Of a DNA stretch of 64,000 nt, positions 1 to 13,523 are shown piece by piece. The notes under the pieces were generated by a model, which did no database searches, had not been told where the DNA came from, and saw only the letters and a program-made list of their open reading frames with translations. How positions within the stretch are numbered: position 1 is the first letter of the stretch; each line of letters begins with the position of its first letter. The translations under genes were made by a program, and so were the position numbers. The stretch is from the NCBI GenBank assembly GCA_963691815.1, contig OY829662.1, positions 23,349,062 through 23,413,061 on the forward strand, read 5' to 3'. Source of the DNA: Echiichthys vipera. Lineage: Eukaryota > Chordata > Actinopteri > Perciformes > Trachinidae.

Positions 1-982
1 AGTGACACAGGCTGGCAGCGGTGCGGAGCAAGTTAATACGTAGATCATTTCAGGAATGCCTCAGTACAGTAGGGAGGCTAGTCTGTGTGTGTGTAGGTGA
101 AGAGAGACAGAGGATGAACTCAGAGCAGACAGCTGTAGCTGCTGATGGTCAGAGCAGAGAACAAAGTAGCAGTTAAGTTGTTCAGTTATAGTAAATGTTT
201 CATATTTCCTGAAGCTGGTTTGTTTCTGTAAACAGTGCCTCTGCTAACAGAGTGGTATTCTTCATGTGTACAGTGAATATGAATAACCATGAGTTCTCTG
301 TGCTCATGTAATCACCATATCCTGAATATGATCATAAGCCTTATGAACTGGATATTCATGTCCATGTCATCACACTCATTTGCCAATGTGCAGAGATCTC
401 AGCTTCTGAAAATGACTGGAACGTGGAACTTCCATTGGTTCAGTATAAAGGAGAAGATGGTGTTTTCGCGGTGCAAAGTGTGCAGTACATCTTGGTTTGA
501 AGGCAAGTGAACATGACATTCAGGCAAGTTGAAGCTGACCTGTACTTGCCCTATGGGCATGTGCTTTTGAAACCCAAGTGTCAACCCCTGCTTTAAAGCC
601 CCTGAACACTCATCAGTTCTTCTGCTGATTAGACCTCTGCTTGGGTTGAAGGTGAGCCAGGCTTTGATAAGAATTTGATGGGAATTTATGAGGTCATAAA
701 TGTCTGTCTACCAAAAAGGATGATACAGGTGTACTTTGTCCTGCTTTAACAGGTGAAACAAAGCTAACGTTATCCCCAAAGCAATTTCAGTCAAAAGTAA
801 ATGGACTTGGTTCCAAGAGGCTTCATTAGTTCCCCACCTGGTCAGATGCGTACATGAACTGATGAAGCCTCTTGAATACAAATTCTGGGCAAACATCACC
901 AAATGTGGTACAGATCATGCTCGATCAAGTTTTGGAAAGTTATTTTTCAGATTTTTACAGTTTTGCTAAAGCTGGCCCTTAA
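1..982. other. Non-coding sequence, no feature recognised
   Basis: The open frames here are under 75 codons, overlap on both strands and have no recognisable domain. If usp43 continues to the left, this lies in its intron 2. I looked for the expected usp43 zinc-ribbon exon on the minus strand and did not see it. Confidence 0.5.
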
Positions 983-1428
983 AGTTTGCTCAAATGCTTC
1001 TGCCATTTTCTATAATATCAATATTACCTTTTTATTAAATGGTAAATGGACTTGTACTTATATAGCGCCTTTCTAGTCTTCTGACTACTCAAGGCGCTTT
1101 CACAGTGTTTGTCACATTCACCCATTCACACAGACATTCACACTGATGGCAGTGGACATCTACAGACCATCTAATCTAATCATTCACACAACATTTACAC
1201 ACCCATGCGCAGCACGGGGAGCAATTCAGGGTTCAGTGTCTTGCCCAAGGACACTTCGACATGTGGACCAGGGGAGGTGGGGATCGAACCGCTGACGACC
1301 CACTCTGACACTGAGCCACAGTCGCCCCATATTTCTTGTACAATAATTAAACATATAAAAATATTTATTGGTACTTTTACTTGGCTTGTTTTCCCTCATT
1401 AACACATACATCATGTTTGTGATAATCG
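983..1428 (+). repeat. First copy of a diverged direct repeat, interrupted by the 1041-1328 insertion
   Basis: Bases 983-1040 plus 1329-1428 align with 2425-2581 at roughly 80% by eye. Shared landmarks are ATATTTCYTGTAC, AATTAAAYATATAAAA, ATATTTATTG, ACTTGGCTTGTTT, CACATACATCA and CTTGTGATAA. The family is unknown to me. It could be a local duplication or two copies of a dispersed element. Confidence 0.6.
1041..1328 (+). repeat. Dispersed teleost repeat (TATAGCGCCTTTCTAGTC family)
   Basis: I recognise this as a very common fish interspersed repeat. It begins around GGTAAATGGACTTGTACTTA and includes TATAGCGCCTTTCTAGTCTT. It continues through a section with CATTCACCCATTCACAC and TTGCCCAAGGACACTTCGAC. 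It ends with GAGCCACAGTCGCCCC. It encodes no protein. A related but uninterrupted flanking sequence near 2.48 kb shows its boundaries (see findings). Confidence 0.7.
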
Positions 1429-2424
1429 GTTATGAGTGGTTATCAAGAGTGCGGAAAGCAGTGTTTCCAGGGGCCAACCGTTCTGAACGGGCACACACTC
1501 TGAACAGTTACATGCTCCAAATGGGCCCAACAATGAGTACTGCACTAGTACAGAAAATAGCAAGAGGAAAGAAAGTATTTGAGGGATTTTCTATCACTTA
1601 GTCATATTCTCCTGGACTGTTGAAATCCAGCTGATCTTCTTGTTACTGGATCTGGTCAACCATGCAATGTACGTAAGGCGTCAGAAATGAGAAGTGAGAT
1701 TTCCATGCAGTAACGGATTCCATTGCTATCTTTACGTAGAGATAACAGAGCAACATTGAGGCCACAGAGTGCAGACTAAGTTGGTCTTATCACTTCTCAG
1801 CTCTGCCGTGTCAAAGGACTGCAACATGTCAGCTGTGTTGACAGTAGCTGCCGAGGATGTGGACATTTAAGCACAGTGAGAAAGTGGGGCAGGTTACATG
1901 CACACAGACACCTGATAAAGCCTCAATCATTGAAACGATCATGAGCCAGATAGCAAATCCCATGGAGTAAGCTGCGACTGCTGCTGGTTGAAGAAATTGT
2001 TTCACTGTTGTAAAGTGACCCCGACATAACAGGGGTCCATCTCAAGAGATGCCTATTTGAAAGTGAGATGCTATCTTTGAAATTGGTTGTCAGAAAAATA
2101 TGCCAACTTTACACTGATAAAAATGCAACTAAACAGGCAGGCAACAGATCTGAGAAGCTATATTTAGAGTCAGGTCTGACCGCTAGACGGCTAACACATG
2201 GGAGCAATTTGAAATTTCATTTTTCTTACACTTCCACACTAGTATTCTTCTTCTGTACAATACAAACGGTGCACATACTCTATACTGACACATGTGTGTT
2301 TGCTTTTTGGTTTGTCAAGATGCATAAAATTCATACACACTTCTGCTTTCATAGCTACAGTATTGCATTACAGTATTGCATCTGATCTCCACACCTCATT
2401 CATCCTATTTTTTTGTTCTGCATT
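1429..2424. other. Non-coding sequence between the two direct repeats
   Basis: No exon, RNA gene or familiar repeat recognised. A short ATT/ACAGT-rich duplication (CAGTATTGCAT, twice) sits at about 2359-2381. Confidence 0.45.
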
Positions 2425-2581
2425 AACTTTGTTACACTACTATTATTTCCAATAACATCAATTGTACTTTTTTTAAATTAAATATTTCCTGTACAGGAAT
2501 TAAATATATAAAAGATATTTATTGTCACTTTAACTTGGCTTGTTTCCCAATATTATCACATACATCAGGCTTGTGATAAGC
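2425..2581 (+). repeat. Second copy of the diverged direct repeat (uninterrupted)
   Basis: This is the partner of 983-1428, about 1.1 kb downstream in the same orientation. It lacks the 288-bp insertion: the sequence runs straight through AAATTAAATATTTCC. That makes it the empty-site version. Confidence 0.6.
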
Positions 2582-5500
2582 ATTTTAGAAGTAAATGAAC
2601 CTATGTCGCTTCCTCCTGCAGCAGACACAGAGCTCTATCTGACCCAGAACGGCACACAGAGCAGCGCAACTGTCATTGCCAGTTTCAGTCCAACACAGTT
2701 GTTTTCAGGCCCAGCGCACACATTTTGTAAGTAGTAAATTTACTTACGCTCATCTGTGCACCAACGGGTATGCTGGTCTGGTCGGGCAGGTCATAGAAAT
2801 TAAGATTCTGATTAACAGTGGATGGGTAAAATAATACATCAAGAATGAGGAAAATATTATTTACATTGCGGAGGAACTTTAGTTTAATTTTGTCTGTCTG
2901 CTGTCAAGTTTATAACTATAGTTTTTAGTTTTTCTGCGATAATGTCCAACGATATTTGCAGCCGTAACTTTACTGCACACATGGAAACGTTAGCAATCAC
3001 TGAAAGCAGCCTCTGATCATTAAGTAAATCACTCGTACATCAATACAATACATACTTTAAAAAGTAACAGCCTACATTCAGGTGAATGATTTAAGCGTAC
3101 AAGTGGATTCAGATGGTGTCAGAGAAAATAAAAGGTTATTAGTGTACAGTGGACAGAGGACTGTGAAACGGTGGAGGGTCTCTTTTTCAGAAGAATACCA
3201 CCAATTTTGTTAATCTGCTGTTTAAATAACAGCACCAGCTGCAGGTACACCTGGCTTTTAAAGGGAATTGGAGATGACACAGATTTGTTTAAATAGGTCC
3301 TATAAAGGCTACTGATTTGGTTTGGAACAGTCTTGGAATAGTGTAACCGTATGCTTTGTTATTTTTGGCACAGCTTTTTTGGAGCTATTCACCCAACACT
3401 TTGGGAGGTAAAAGTGCCTGGTTCTTCTCTTTGTGTCAGTTACTTCCTGCCAGGATAGTTGGTTGGAAAGCTGTTTGGTTTACCTGAGGTGTTTTAGTAT
3501 CAGTTGGGACTGCGGTATTGTTTAGCAGTGGGTAGGACTTGTGGATTGAGCTGTGAGCTTCTTTGCTGCTTTCTTCACTTCACTGGTACCAACTTGTCAC
3601 ACACTGGCTCAAAGTATGTAACAATGATGGAATACAAGCTGTGTTACAGTGCCAATGCATATGTTTTAGCAGCATCAGTAGTGTAGAAAGTGTATAGTTA
3701 AGTCATGTGTGTGTGTTGAAGACTGCAAAATGACACACAAACCATAACACAGAATAGTAAAGAGCAAACTGAAGAAAATAAAAGGGTATGGGTTGTAAAC
3801 ATAGCATGTGGGAGCTAACATGGCTAGTGTGGGCTAACAACAGTATTGCACAAAGTTGTAAATAATACAGCTTCTTATCAAACATTTTACTGCCACTATT
3901 CTTGCACTGATCAGAGCCACGCACAGTATTCCCTCTTATCACCATGCAGCCATAAAACAAGATATCAAACAAGCAATATTTCCTCAGTGAGAGGTCAGTC
4001 CTGCTCCTTCTCTCAGACTGGCGGTTAGAGTTCAATATCAAACTTTACAAATAAGCTTTTCTTTAACATCCTGTTTGCAATAATGATGTTTTGAGAATAT
4101 CCTTAAGTTGTAAATCAGGACTGTCAGTGTCCTACAACAAAATGTATCAGCATTATTTGATTGTCAAACCATAGAGACTCATATCTGTAAAGGTAAAAAT
4201 GTGGAGAAAAATTAACGCAAAAACGTGCAACTGCTTATATTCAAGATGTGGAAAGCCAGAGAATTGTCTACCCCTGCTTAATCCATAAGCCTCAATGCTA
4301 GGAGAGGGGCGTGTGCCAGTGCCCGAGGAGCAAGGAGAAAATTAAAACTCAAATCCCTCACCCTGGCACCTTAGTGTGCTGTAATTGATTTCTGGGATTT
4401 AGATAAATGACAAAGATACAGCATGCAACTGAGTGGTGGGATGGAGCCTGGCCGCTGGCTCAGCAGGAGGCCAGAGTTCACTGACTGATTTTTGTGCTGA
4501 CTTGAGGGGGAAGAGAGAGGGGCCAGAGTGATGGAGAGGGCCAGACATGATGAGCACATTGTTGTGCAGCTGGCTGCAGGAAATCACACAGCTGCCTCTG
4601 AAGCATAATGTCCTTTAAACAATAGAGAATACCAGCTGATATGAGTGCATTTTAATGGGAACACTATTGTGAAATATACTGACAACACAGGAAATCGTGG
4701 TTTCTAGATAGTTTTATTATTTTAACAAACGTAGGGAACACTTTTTTCCCAGATAATATCCAAAATAATATGAGCATGAGCACAATATTGATTCAAGTGA
4801 GAAAATGCTCATGTCATGAAATCACTCCGTGAGGCTTTGTATTTTGCTTAGAAGACTTTCCCACAGTGAGATCAATGTCATAAAAAAGAGATTTGGCAGC
4901 CATGGAAACAGCACTGCATTTACTCATTATCCCTTTCAGCAGTGTGGATGCAAACCCAGATGAGCAGCTCACTACAAAGTCTCTGTTAAATCCAACACGG
5001 TTGACTCCTGGTCATCCGTACTTCAGCATGAAAGCCTGAAATCACACAGATTAATGGCGCACTCTGTCCCAACGGGGAGGCTTTCAATTATTCACCCCAA
5101 AAATGTTGCAGCGAGTGATTCATATCTGTGAGTAGATCCACTGTAAAGGAACTCTGGCACTCTCACTTCACTGTGGTAAAAATCCAGGAAATGTGCCCCC
5201 CCGGTCCTCACCGACCACCCCTCTCATCCTGATGGGTTTTCAGGGTGGTTTTTCACATCATAAATGGGGGGGACGAGTGTTCCCAGTAATGGCCCTGATG
5301 TGAATAATTTAAACAAGCCGTGGAAACACACAGGGATGGACATGTGCTGCGGCTTCTGAAGAAGAAAGCACTCTAGTGGAGTGATTGAGAACAAGGCCCG
5401 ACAGCACCTAAATCCCTGTGGTGATCGCAACACAGAGAGACGCAGGAGGTAAGACGGAGATGTGGGGCAGGAGTACAGATGAGTGTGTATCGATATAGAC

Positions 5501-6424
5501 GGATGGGGAAAGAGCGAGATAAAAGAGTGTTATTGAGTAACTGAAGGTCAAAGTAGTACACACACCTGACATACAGAGCATTGATAAATAATGGACAGTC
5601 TCCTTCAGCACTGCCTCCTGTTGTGTGCACACCTCTCTATAAATAGTCCCAATGATACTGACGATGGAAGCTTTTCTCTCTGACCCTCCGGCCCATTATT
5701 TCTCATGGGCGATCACTCTGGGTGGGGTTTGTATGGACATGCAAAGTGCCCAGACATTGCTTCATGGACTCAAACTGACCTCAGGGTTGTAACAGGAGGA
5801 CTGCTGATTGTACATAAGCTACGCAGTACGTTGGGTTCTGTCCCTGAAGCCGGTCAGTACACCTCTCAATACTGCAGCTACTGGTTAGGTCATGGATGTA
5901 ATACATATGAGCCCTGTTAAAAGCTGTGAGAATACATATATATACTGTATATTTACTGTATCAATAATGCATCTATAATGCTGTCAGATCTTCAGTTTGT
6001 ACAATGTACTGTATTATCACTTTGGCATTACGTTGCAATACGTAACTTGCCTGATATCAGTCCCAGAAGTGAGTTAACATTTTTGCACATCTGCTTCCCT
6101 TGTATCCAAGTCAGTGTTTTTTTTTGAGTGGCTTCTTGGTTAGATGCCTTAAATAAGGTCTGAATAACGTTTTGTCCTATGACATAAAATAAGTCAGTCA
6201 ATACCCACCTTGTGAATTTTGAAGCTTATACGTGTATTTAGAAAGCTGGTCGCTAACAAGTGCTACAAAACATCATCATCATCATCTTTTTTCAGGAGCA
6301 TATTTTACAGCTTATTCCACGTATTCTATGACAGAGTGTGGAGAGAGAGCATTGATGCAACGCGACAGTCTGACGCTAGCCTGCTGTTAGAAAACGGTGT
6401 AACACAGGGAATATCGCCCATATC

Positions 6425-6426
<2 letters not shown>
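2582..6426. other. Non-coding, probably usp43 intron 2
   Basis: AT-rich single-copy-looking DNA. The longest open frame (112 codons, minus, 3703-4041) has no domain or coding character that I can identify. Confidence 0.45.
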
Positions 6427-6484
<58 letters not shown>

Positions 6485-6491
6485 TTTTTTT
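6427..6491. repeat. (TA)n followed by T25
   Basis: An uninterrupted TA tract of about 40 bases runs straight into a run of 25 T (6467-6491). This compound array makes several spurious open frames. Confidence 0.95.
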
Positions 6492-8500
6492 GAAATCGTT
6501 ACTTATGGCAACAGGCCTGTGTTGTTTTTTTAGGCGTTAGTGCTGCGGTAAACCCTGATGCATATTGGAAAACATATATGCTGATACCAATAGATACCGA
6601 TATTTCTGCTTCTACTGCTGGCAGCTGTTTACATCTACTTGGCATCTTTGCATGTAACACACTCAGGAGCATGGCACCCAAACAATTAAAAAAAAAAGAA
6701 GTTGATCAATTCCATCTCAACAACAGATGTAATGGAAGTGCTCTCTATGATTTCAAAATCATGAGACTGAAGTGCTGGTCAAAAATGGAAATGAATTATG
6801 ACGGCTGTATACTGATGGCTGTGGTATCCTCTTTTTTCACGTCACAAAGGCTGTTGATTGAATCCTCCTGCGAGGAGAGAGCCATTGTGGAGGCAGCGAG
6901 TGTGCTGGCTCTGTTCGCCTGGGAGCAAGAACCTAATGACAAGAGAGCACAGACCTCAAAATGAATTTCAACAAGAAATGAGAGAGACAGAGGGGACTGC
7001 ATCAGACATGGCAACATGAACAAGGATAAGAGAAAGGAAAGATGAGTAGCTGGTCTGGAGGGAGGCTCTACTCTTGTGGCCTAAAATGTCTTGATGCATG
7101 ATGTCAACACACTTTCTGACTGACAGAGGGCTGCAGTATACCAAGCAACAAGGTTGAGAAATCTGCAAATATTTCTCTGTTTTGGGTGTGATGACAATGA
7201 GTCACATTTTAAAGACATGAGCTGACTGAGTGATGACTGAGTGATGACTGAATATGACGTCTACTCGACCAAAAACACCTTGTGAACCCCTCAAATGATG
7301 TGACTGAAGACTGAGTCATGGAGGACACTGAGTATATTTAATAAAAATGGTCTTGGTTTGTTTGTCTACACCTTTTCATTATCTATTCATCTATTTGAAT
7401 CTTCTGACAGTAAGAACTGTATTAACTGCCACACTGTATTTTCTCACATGCTCTGCCATGTTTGAACTGTTTTGTCCAACAATCCAAGCTGGAATTAGGA
7501 GCTTGCCGTTGTATGCCTCCGTCAGCCAGTCAAGTTGCAATTTACATCCAAAATGTTAATAATAATCATTAGAATCAGGTGTTCAGTTCACTTTTGAGTG
7601 ATTCCTGAGCTATCACGTTTAGAAGAATGGGACGGACGGACAACCAGAAAACATAATGCCTCCAGACACGGCTGTCACAGACGCAGGGGGATACAAACAC
7701 AACAATTCTGAGTTTCTTGCGAATATATACTAATGAAAAAAAAAAATTCTGCCCCTGAATCCTACATGCTACTTATTTAATATTTACCATTCTAGCATGA
7801 GAATGATATCAATCTTCCCATCTTACTCTCAGCAAGAAGGCTGATTTTTTCCCAAAAAAATCTGGAAGTATTCCTCCAAAGGTGAAGCTGGTAACTTTCT
7901 ATGAAAAATATGTTGTTTTTTTCATATTTGCTGAAACGGACATTATACCCTGACAGCACAATGAAACAGAGTATCTGTGAAAAAGTCATGTATCTTTACC
8001 TCCACCCTCTGCTCCCAGAGTCCTCTCTCTGTGTGCTCCTAATGGTATCTACTGGTTTCCACCGCACCCAAAGAAAATCAACCAATCAGAGCAGAGGAGT
8101 TTCAGAATCAATAACTGATCTGAACTCTTATCAAACTGTGAAACGAGACAGTGCTGATCAAATATGAATTGAGATTCTGTTACTGTGTTGCATATTTCTT
8201 GAATACAGTGAAACATATTTTAGTGCAGCGTTTAGCTGTAAAATGGGAAAGTTTGTGTCCAAGTGGAGCCAAAGCAAAGCAAAGCCCCGCCCACCAGCTG
8301 GACAAACAATTTCATCAGGCCATGATAGCATCAGCTACACACGTTTGTTTCAGTGTACAAGTAATGTGTTCTTTGTAGTAAAAGGCACTGCAAAGTATAA
8401 TACAAGTCATGTATAAGAAGTTATGCAAAATATAAAATTACTTTCATTATTTGTCAATCTAAACAAGGTGATTAGCAGTTGAAATGCATCTTTTGCAGAC
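6492..8500. other. Non-coding, probably usp43 intron 2
   Basis: No exon recognised. A small 13-bp tandem (GACTGAGTGATGA, about 2.5 copies) lies at about 7223-7252. The longest open frame (6578-6964, plus, 128 codons) has no recognisable domain. Confidence 0.45.
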
Positions 8501-8660
8501 AGCGCACATGCATTTCAAGGTCAGTCATGGTACAGTGTTGCTGGAGCAGTTTTGGAGGATTGGTGCCTTGTTCAAGGGCACTGCAGCAGTGCCCGACTGG
8601 CACAGCTACAGCTGTCAGTTCACACTCCATGCACACTCACATACAACAAACACTCGAGCC
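8500..8660 (+). repeat. Possible fragment of a dispersed fish repeat
   Basis: The phrases GGTGCCTTGTTCAAGGGCAC and GCAGCAGTGCC resemble the end of a common fish repeat. It is related in style to the TTGCCCAAGGACACTTCGAC stretch near 1240. The boundaries are approximate. Confidence 0.3.
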
Positions 8661-10417
8661 CAACAGGTCCAGTCAATCACTGCTCACTGAAGCCATGTCT
8701 GTCTGCCTCTCTGCTTCATTCCTGCATAGACTGTTTAAACAGCATTGTCTTAAAATCTAAAAAGAAACCTGGTAAAAATGTCATTGAAATCTTGTATACT
8801 TGATATCACATTTACTGGTGTATATGACTTTGTGAGATGTCTTTTATGAAGATTTATCCCACCTTAAAGAGAGCAGCAGGAGAAGCTGAGGAGGAAATTA
8901 ATTCTAATGAAGGTGGCTCGGCCTCCTGAGCTGATGAAGATTATTATTACCCTCCTGCTTGTGCGGCTGCCGCTGAGGACTGTGGCGACACAAATGAGGA
9001 TGAAAACACCACACACATCAATCAACAGAGACACACAGGAGCATCTGGTACCTGCTGGAAAGGCAGAGTTTTAATGGCCATCTCAAATAACAATAAATAT
9101 GTTCATAGTATAAAAGGTATAGTACTGTAGAAATGCAAAGTTTGCCACTGATATCAAATCAAAGCTCTTTCTCTAAACTGGCATTTGTTGGTGAGGGTGG
9201 ATTGATAAAAATCCATTTATCTTCACAGGCTGATTCCATTAAACTCAAGATAACACATTAAAACTGGACGCGGCGTGAAAGGCACGTCTCCATGCTTAAA
9301 TCATTTCTATCAACAACGGTCTCAGGCAATTGAATTGACACACTCCCTGGAAAGCGTCCACTCAGCACATCTGAATCACTTAAATTGTTGGGGTCGGGGC
9401 TGTCTGCCAATCAGACCCAGCATGGTTGGGAATGATTCGTGCGAGAGAATTTCTTCATATTAAATAACAAATCAGGCTGTTGATTGAACTATATTTCTCT
9501 GAGTTTCATTCTTCTCCTCGGGCGAAGCACGTCTGAAGACAAATCTATGAGAGTTCAAACAGTGACTCTTAAGACGCTTTGTGTGCTTCTGAGTTAAACT
9601 TAAAAGGCTTTGTGTGCCGCTGATTTAAATATTTCACTTATTAAGTCATTAGAGCCATGTATCCTCACAGAGAAGTCAACATCCCACAAAAGCAAATGGT
9701 AATTTTCTTTCCTTTCATTTCAAAGCTCACCACAACTTAATAAGACTATGTTTTCTGGGCTGGGCTCCCTGCAGAGAGCAGTTTATAGAAATGTCCTTTG
9801 ACTGTTCCAGACAACACCATGCATCACAAAGCTTTAAAGAACAGTTGGATCGTTGTGTCTGTGCCACAGTGAGCAGCTCCTTTGTTTTAAGAAGCCAATC
9901 CGACCTCTGTGCCTGACAGAGAGTTATTGACTCCATTTAGATGAACGCATAAAGTTCATTTTAGACTCGTGTACACACAGACAACTCATCATCTGTTGGG
10001 GTGAAACAGAAGTTGGGGCGTCTTTAGCTTCTGTACTGAGACGTGTCGTTATATATGACTGCCACGGCTAGTCGTCTCATTTAATTGGATTCATTTTCGT
10101 CCAAGTTCATGATGAGTAATCAAACATTTGAAATTGTTTTACAGTAAGAGAAGTGATAGTAATTGTAAAAAAGTACTCTAATGTAGTACTCACCCAAATT
10201 AAAAAATGTGTTCTCATTTCACTGGGACTATAGGGTCTTAGCCAATCAACACTGATCAGGGTCGGAGGTGAGAGAAGACCTCAAACTGTATGCCTGAAAC
10301 ACAGACCGGTCATATTCGGACCCTGCCCTTCAAACTGCTTTTCCAGCTTGGTGCCTCTGAGCCACAGGAAGCCATTTTAGCTTGGCAGGGCAGACAAAAA
10401 AAGGCAGAGCAGAGAGG

Positions 10418-10460
<43 letters not shown>

Positions 10461-11232
10461 AGAAGCATTCACATCCATCGCTGACAAGAGAGGGGAGCAG
10501 CACTGACACACAGGCAAGTGCACGTTTAGAGGTGCATTTACGGGCATGTACTGCTAGAAGGAGAGAAAAGACACCAAGCTGGAAACCTTGGTAGAGTGTC
10601 TTGGTCACTGTCTGGATGTGTGTCTAATTTAAGTACACAACCACCCACACAGTACAAATCAAATCTCCGGGCGGGGGAAAGGAAGGAAAACACAACTGAT
10701 AAACAAGCAGGGGACACATTGTGATTGTGTAGGTGGATGAGGACCAGGCTTATCGAGGATGTGCCCACTGTGGCAGACCTGAGAGCACAGTCCTGATAGC
10801 GAGCTATTGCTAACCCCCAACTGAGTAACTGTTTGTATTTGCCATTACTCCTTTAATAAAGTAACACAGTAAACACAGTGAAAGGTTGTTATATGAAAGC
10901 ATCCTATACTGTAGCCACAGGATATTTCTTTGCTAAACTAAAACTTGAATATGAGCTTGGTGTAACTTATTTTATGTTTACTGAGTGATGATATGTATTT
11001 AAAGCTAAAGCCCTTTCTTTTGATACAGAATGTTCAGCTTCCTCTAATTTATGTCCTCCAATAAAGCCTGGAGGTTGTTTTTCATTCTAAGTGAGGGCAT
11101 TAATTCCTTATAACAATTGAAATTCTGTGTCGTTAATTCATTGTGTTTTTAGCGATTATGGTCCACACCTGTACAGCTGTTTTGAATATTGATTGACACG
11201 TATAATAATTCCATTAAGGAAATTCCTCGCAA
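8661..11232. other. Non-coding, probably usp43 intron 2, with one CA array
   Basis: No exon recognised. The only clear feature is the CA array at 10420-10459. Confidence 0.45.
10420..10459. repeat. (CA)20 microsatellite
   Basis: Twenty uninterrupted CA units. Confidence 0.97.
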
Positions 11233-11947
11233 TTTGCTTCTAGGGCTGAAACAAATACTTGAGTAACTCGAGTTACTCGATTTCAGAAATGCATCGAGGC
11301 AAAATCTCTGCCTGGCGCGTTATGCGGCCTGTTCAGTGCAGGGATCATTGTTCCACACTGACTGTTTTTGCGGATACACACCACTACATCCGGAAAAGGC
11401 AGTGAATATGTTTGGGATCATTTCACAAAAATGTCCAATGTGTCCACTGTTAACTAAAACTGTTCTACCGCAACAGCACAGCATCGATGAGTCAGCGTCT
11501 GAGCTGAAAGCAGCCCGTTGTTAACGCCACTTCACCGAGCGCCACTGTTCTGGTTTAAGGAGGGTGGTTGCCGTAGTTATTGAATAACAGGAAAAGAATG
11601 CGTAACGTTAGCGGCCCTGGTGAACGCCTCTATGTTTAGTTTTTCATGAATGTTAAACATAACATCAACTCCCTGATCAGTCTTTATAGTTATTTTTGAG
11701 TAAATGTGTCAGTGGAGTTTTGTTCGTTCCTCGTTGTTACAGTAAACAAGAAGAGAGCGACTCGCTCTTCCTGATAATATCTTTCTCTAATTCATTTTCT
11801 AAATAAATCTATTTGTCCTCTAAACCTGTTTGAGTAAACACCTGTGTCACGTAGAATGTATGCACTACTTTGAATTGTTTAAATAGTAAACTTTTCATGG
11901 TAAATTGCGAATTGGAGTGTACTGCCTTTTAACACACACACAGCTTG

Positions 11948-11966
11948 CCCCCCCCCCCCCCCCCCC
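11948..11966. repeat. C19 homopolymer
   Basis: Nineteen consecutive C within the hAT-like element. Confidence 0.95.
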
Positions 11967-12002
11967 TCATGCACACGAGCACGCTCACACACAAACAAAC
12001 AA

Positions 12003-12003
<1 letters not shown>

Positions 12004-12038
<35 letters not shown>

Positions 12039-12039
12039 C
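12004..12039. repeat. (CA)18 microsatellite
   Basis: Uninterrupted CA array within the hAT-like element. Confidence 0.95.
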
Positions 12040-12668
12040 CCTGTTAGGTTACCACAGCAAATAGGCCAACCCTAGACATTATTTATTTATTTTGCAAAAT
12101 AACGCAAATTATAATACATTTTTACACAGAATTATAATATTTGTTTTTTTATCCGATTAGGAGAGAAAAGAATAATTGGTAGAATACTTGATTACAAAAA
12201 GATTCGATAGCTGCAGCCCGTTTTTGCTTCCCTACTCTCAATATGCAGTCTTTTTCTTCTTCTGCCATGGTATTGTTGTATTGTAAACCAGTAGGCCAGA
12301 CTGTGGTGCTGTAGGTGAGACTCCAGTCACACGGGAGAATGCCAAAAACCTTCACATGCATTTATCCTGATCATGATAAATGTAGTGCAGTCCAGTCTTG
12401 TGGTAATCTCCTGTCCATGGAGGGCCTGGCCCTCTTCCAAAATCAATTCCTTTACTTAACCTGACACATTTGTACATGTGAAACATTCATGCTCTGCCGT
12501 TTCTCTCTCTGTTTCCCCATCTCTATGGCTGTCACTACTGCTCACTGTCCCACCACCCGTTGCCACACTATTGCAGAAAACTTAGTCTCACCTCTCCTTC
12601 TCTGTACCAGGGCTGCACAACAAGTGTCTCTTTCTTTCTGCCACTTACAAAGAGGCACATTCATATAG

Positions 12669-12672
<4 letters not shown>

Positions 12673-12758
<86 letters not shown>

Positions 12759-12764
12759 GAGAGA
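12673..12764. repeat. (GA)46 microsatellite
   Basis: About 92 bases of GA with one GGGA interruption, followed by repeated CTGCA pentamers. Confidence 0.97.
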
Positions 12765-13022
12765 CTGCACTGCACTGCGCTGCACTGCACTGTGTTTCCT
12801 AAGCGATGAACAATCAACAAACCAAGAGAGAATGTACGCCAAGTCAAAGCCATGGGGAGTCAGCGCTAAATGTTAGACTGTGTGTAGTGTATGTCTGTTT
12901 GTGTGTGTGTAGGATGTTGAGCCGTCACCCTCCATTACAAATACAAAATACTTCAGCTCCAACCACTCAGTGGTTGCCACTACAGTGCCAGCTAAAGGGG
13001 GTTGTGGATGGAGCAATGGATT

Positions 13023-13043
13023 GGGGGGGGGGGGGGGGGGGGG
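13023..13043. repeat. G21 homopolymer
   Basis: Twenty-one consecutive G. The run could form G-quadruplex structure and is prone to sequencing error. Confidence 0.95.
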
Positions 13044-13523
13044 CATACACTCTTCCTAACTTTCTTTGGGCTCTGGTTCTCCTAAGCTTAGTGGTAACTA
13101 ACAGCACAGGCTTAAAAACAATCAGCATCGGCCCACAGGCTCCTGCATTGGCAGCAGACGAGGATGGAGCTCGCCGACTCCTTGGCTGTGAGTGGGAACG
13201 TGCGTGGACTGGTAAACAAGGCTGACGCCTCAAATCAGCCTGGCTGTGACCCTGGATGACTCTGCCAGCCAGCACCACCAGAGCTCCAAGAGTGTGGCAG
13301 CAGAGGAGATTAACACTGAGGTGAACCAATAAACAAACAAGCAAACAAACCATCACAGACAAAAAATGATCACATTTTCATTCTAATATGGCGTTTAAAG
13401 ACAAAAACGATCTCCGTCCACAAGTGTTTTATGTCCATATCAGAAATAATCTCTGTCTATATTACCACATCTGAAAACATGACCATTCGGGCAAGTTGAA
13501 AATACTTCAGGGGAAGCACAACA

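Larger units (their letters stand above)
11241..12222. mobile_element. Non-autonomous hAT-like element, about 980 bp
   Basis: The left end reads TAGGGCTGAAACAAATACTT. The right end reads ATTCGATAGCTGCAGCCCG, so the ends are an imperfect inverted pair (GGGCTG / CAGCCC). The 8-mer TTTGCTTC occurs directly before the left end (11233-11240) and again at 12223-12230, which fits the 8-bp target duplication of the hAT superfamily. The right boundary is uncertain by about 3 bases. No transposase is encoded. Inside are a C19 run and a CA array. Confidence 0.6.
12223..13523. other. Non-coding stretch rich in simple repeats
   Basis: It holds the GA array, a short CTGCACTGCACTGCGCTGCA repeat just after it, and the G21 run. 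The apparent open frames on both strands (for example 12967-13362 minus) are produced by these arrays. No exon recognised. Confidence 0.5.

Noticed and set aside
12542..12853. Arg-Glu and Ser-Leu repeat proteins on both strands
   Set aside because: Translation of the GA/CT array, not a gene.
12967..13362. 131-codon minus-strand frame and 139-codon plus-strand frame
   Set aside because: They depend on the G21 run (polyproline or polyglycine), overlap each other on opposite strands and lack any domain.
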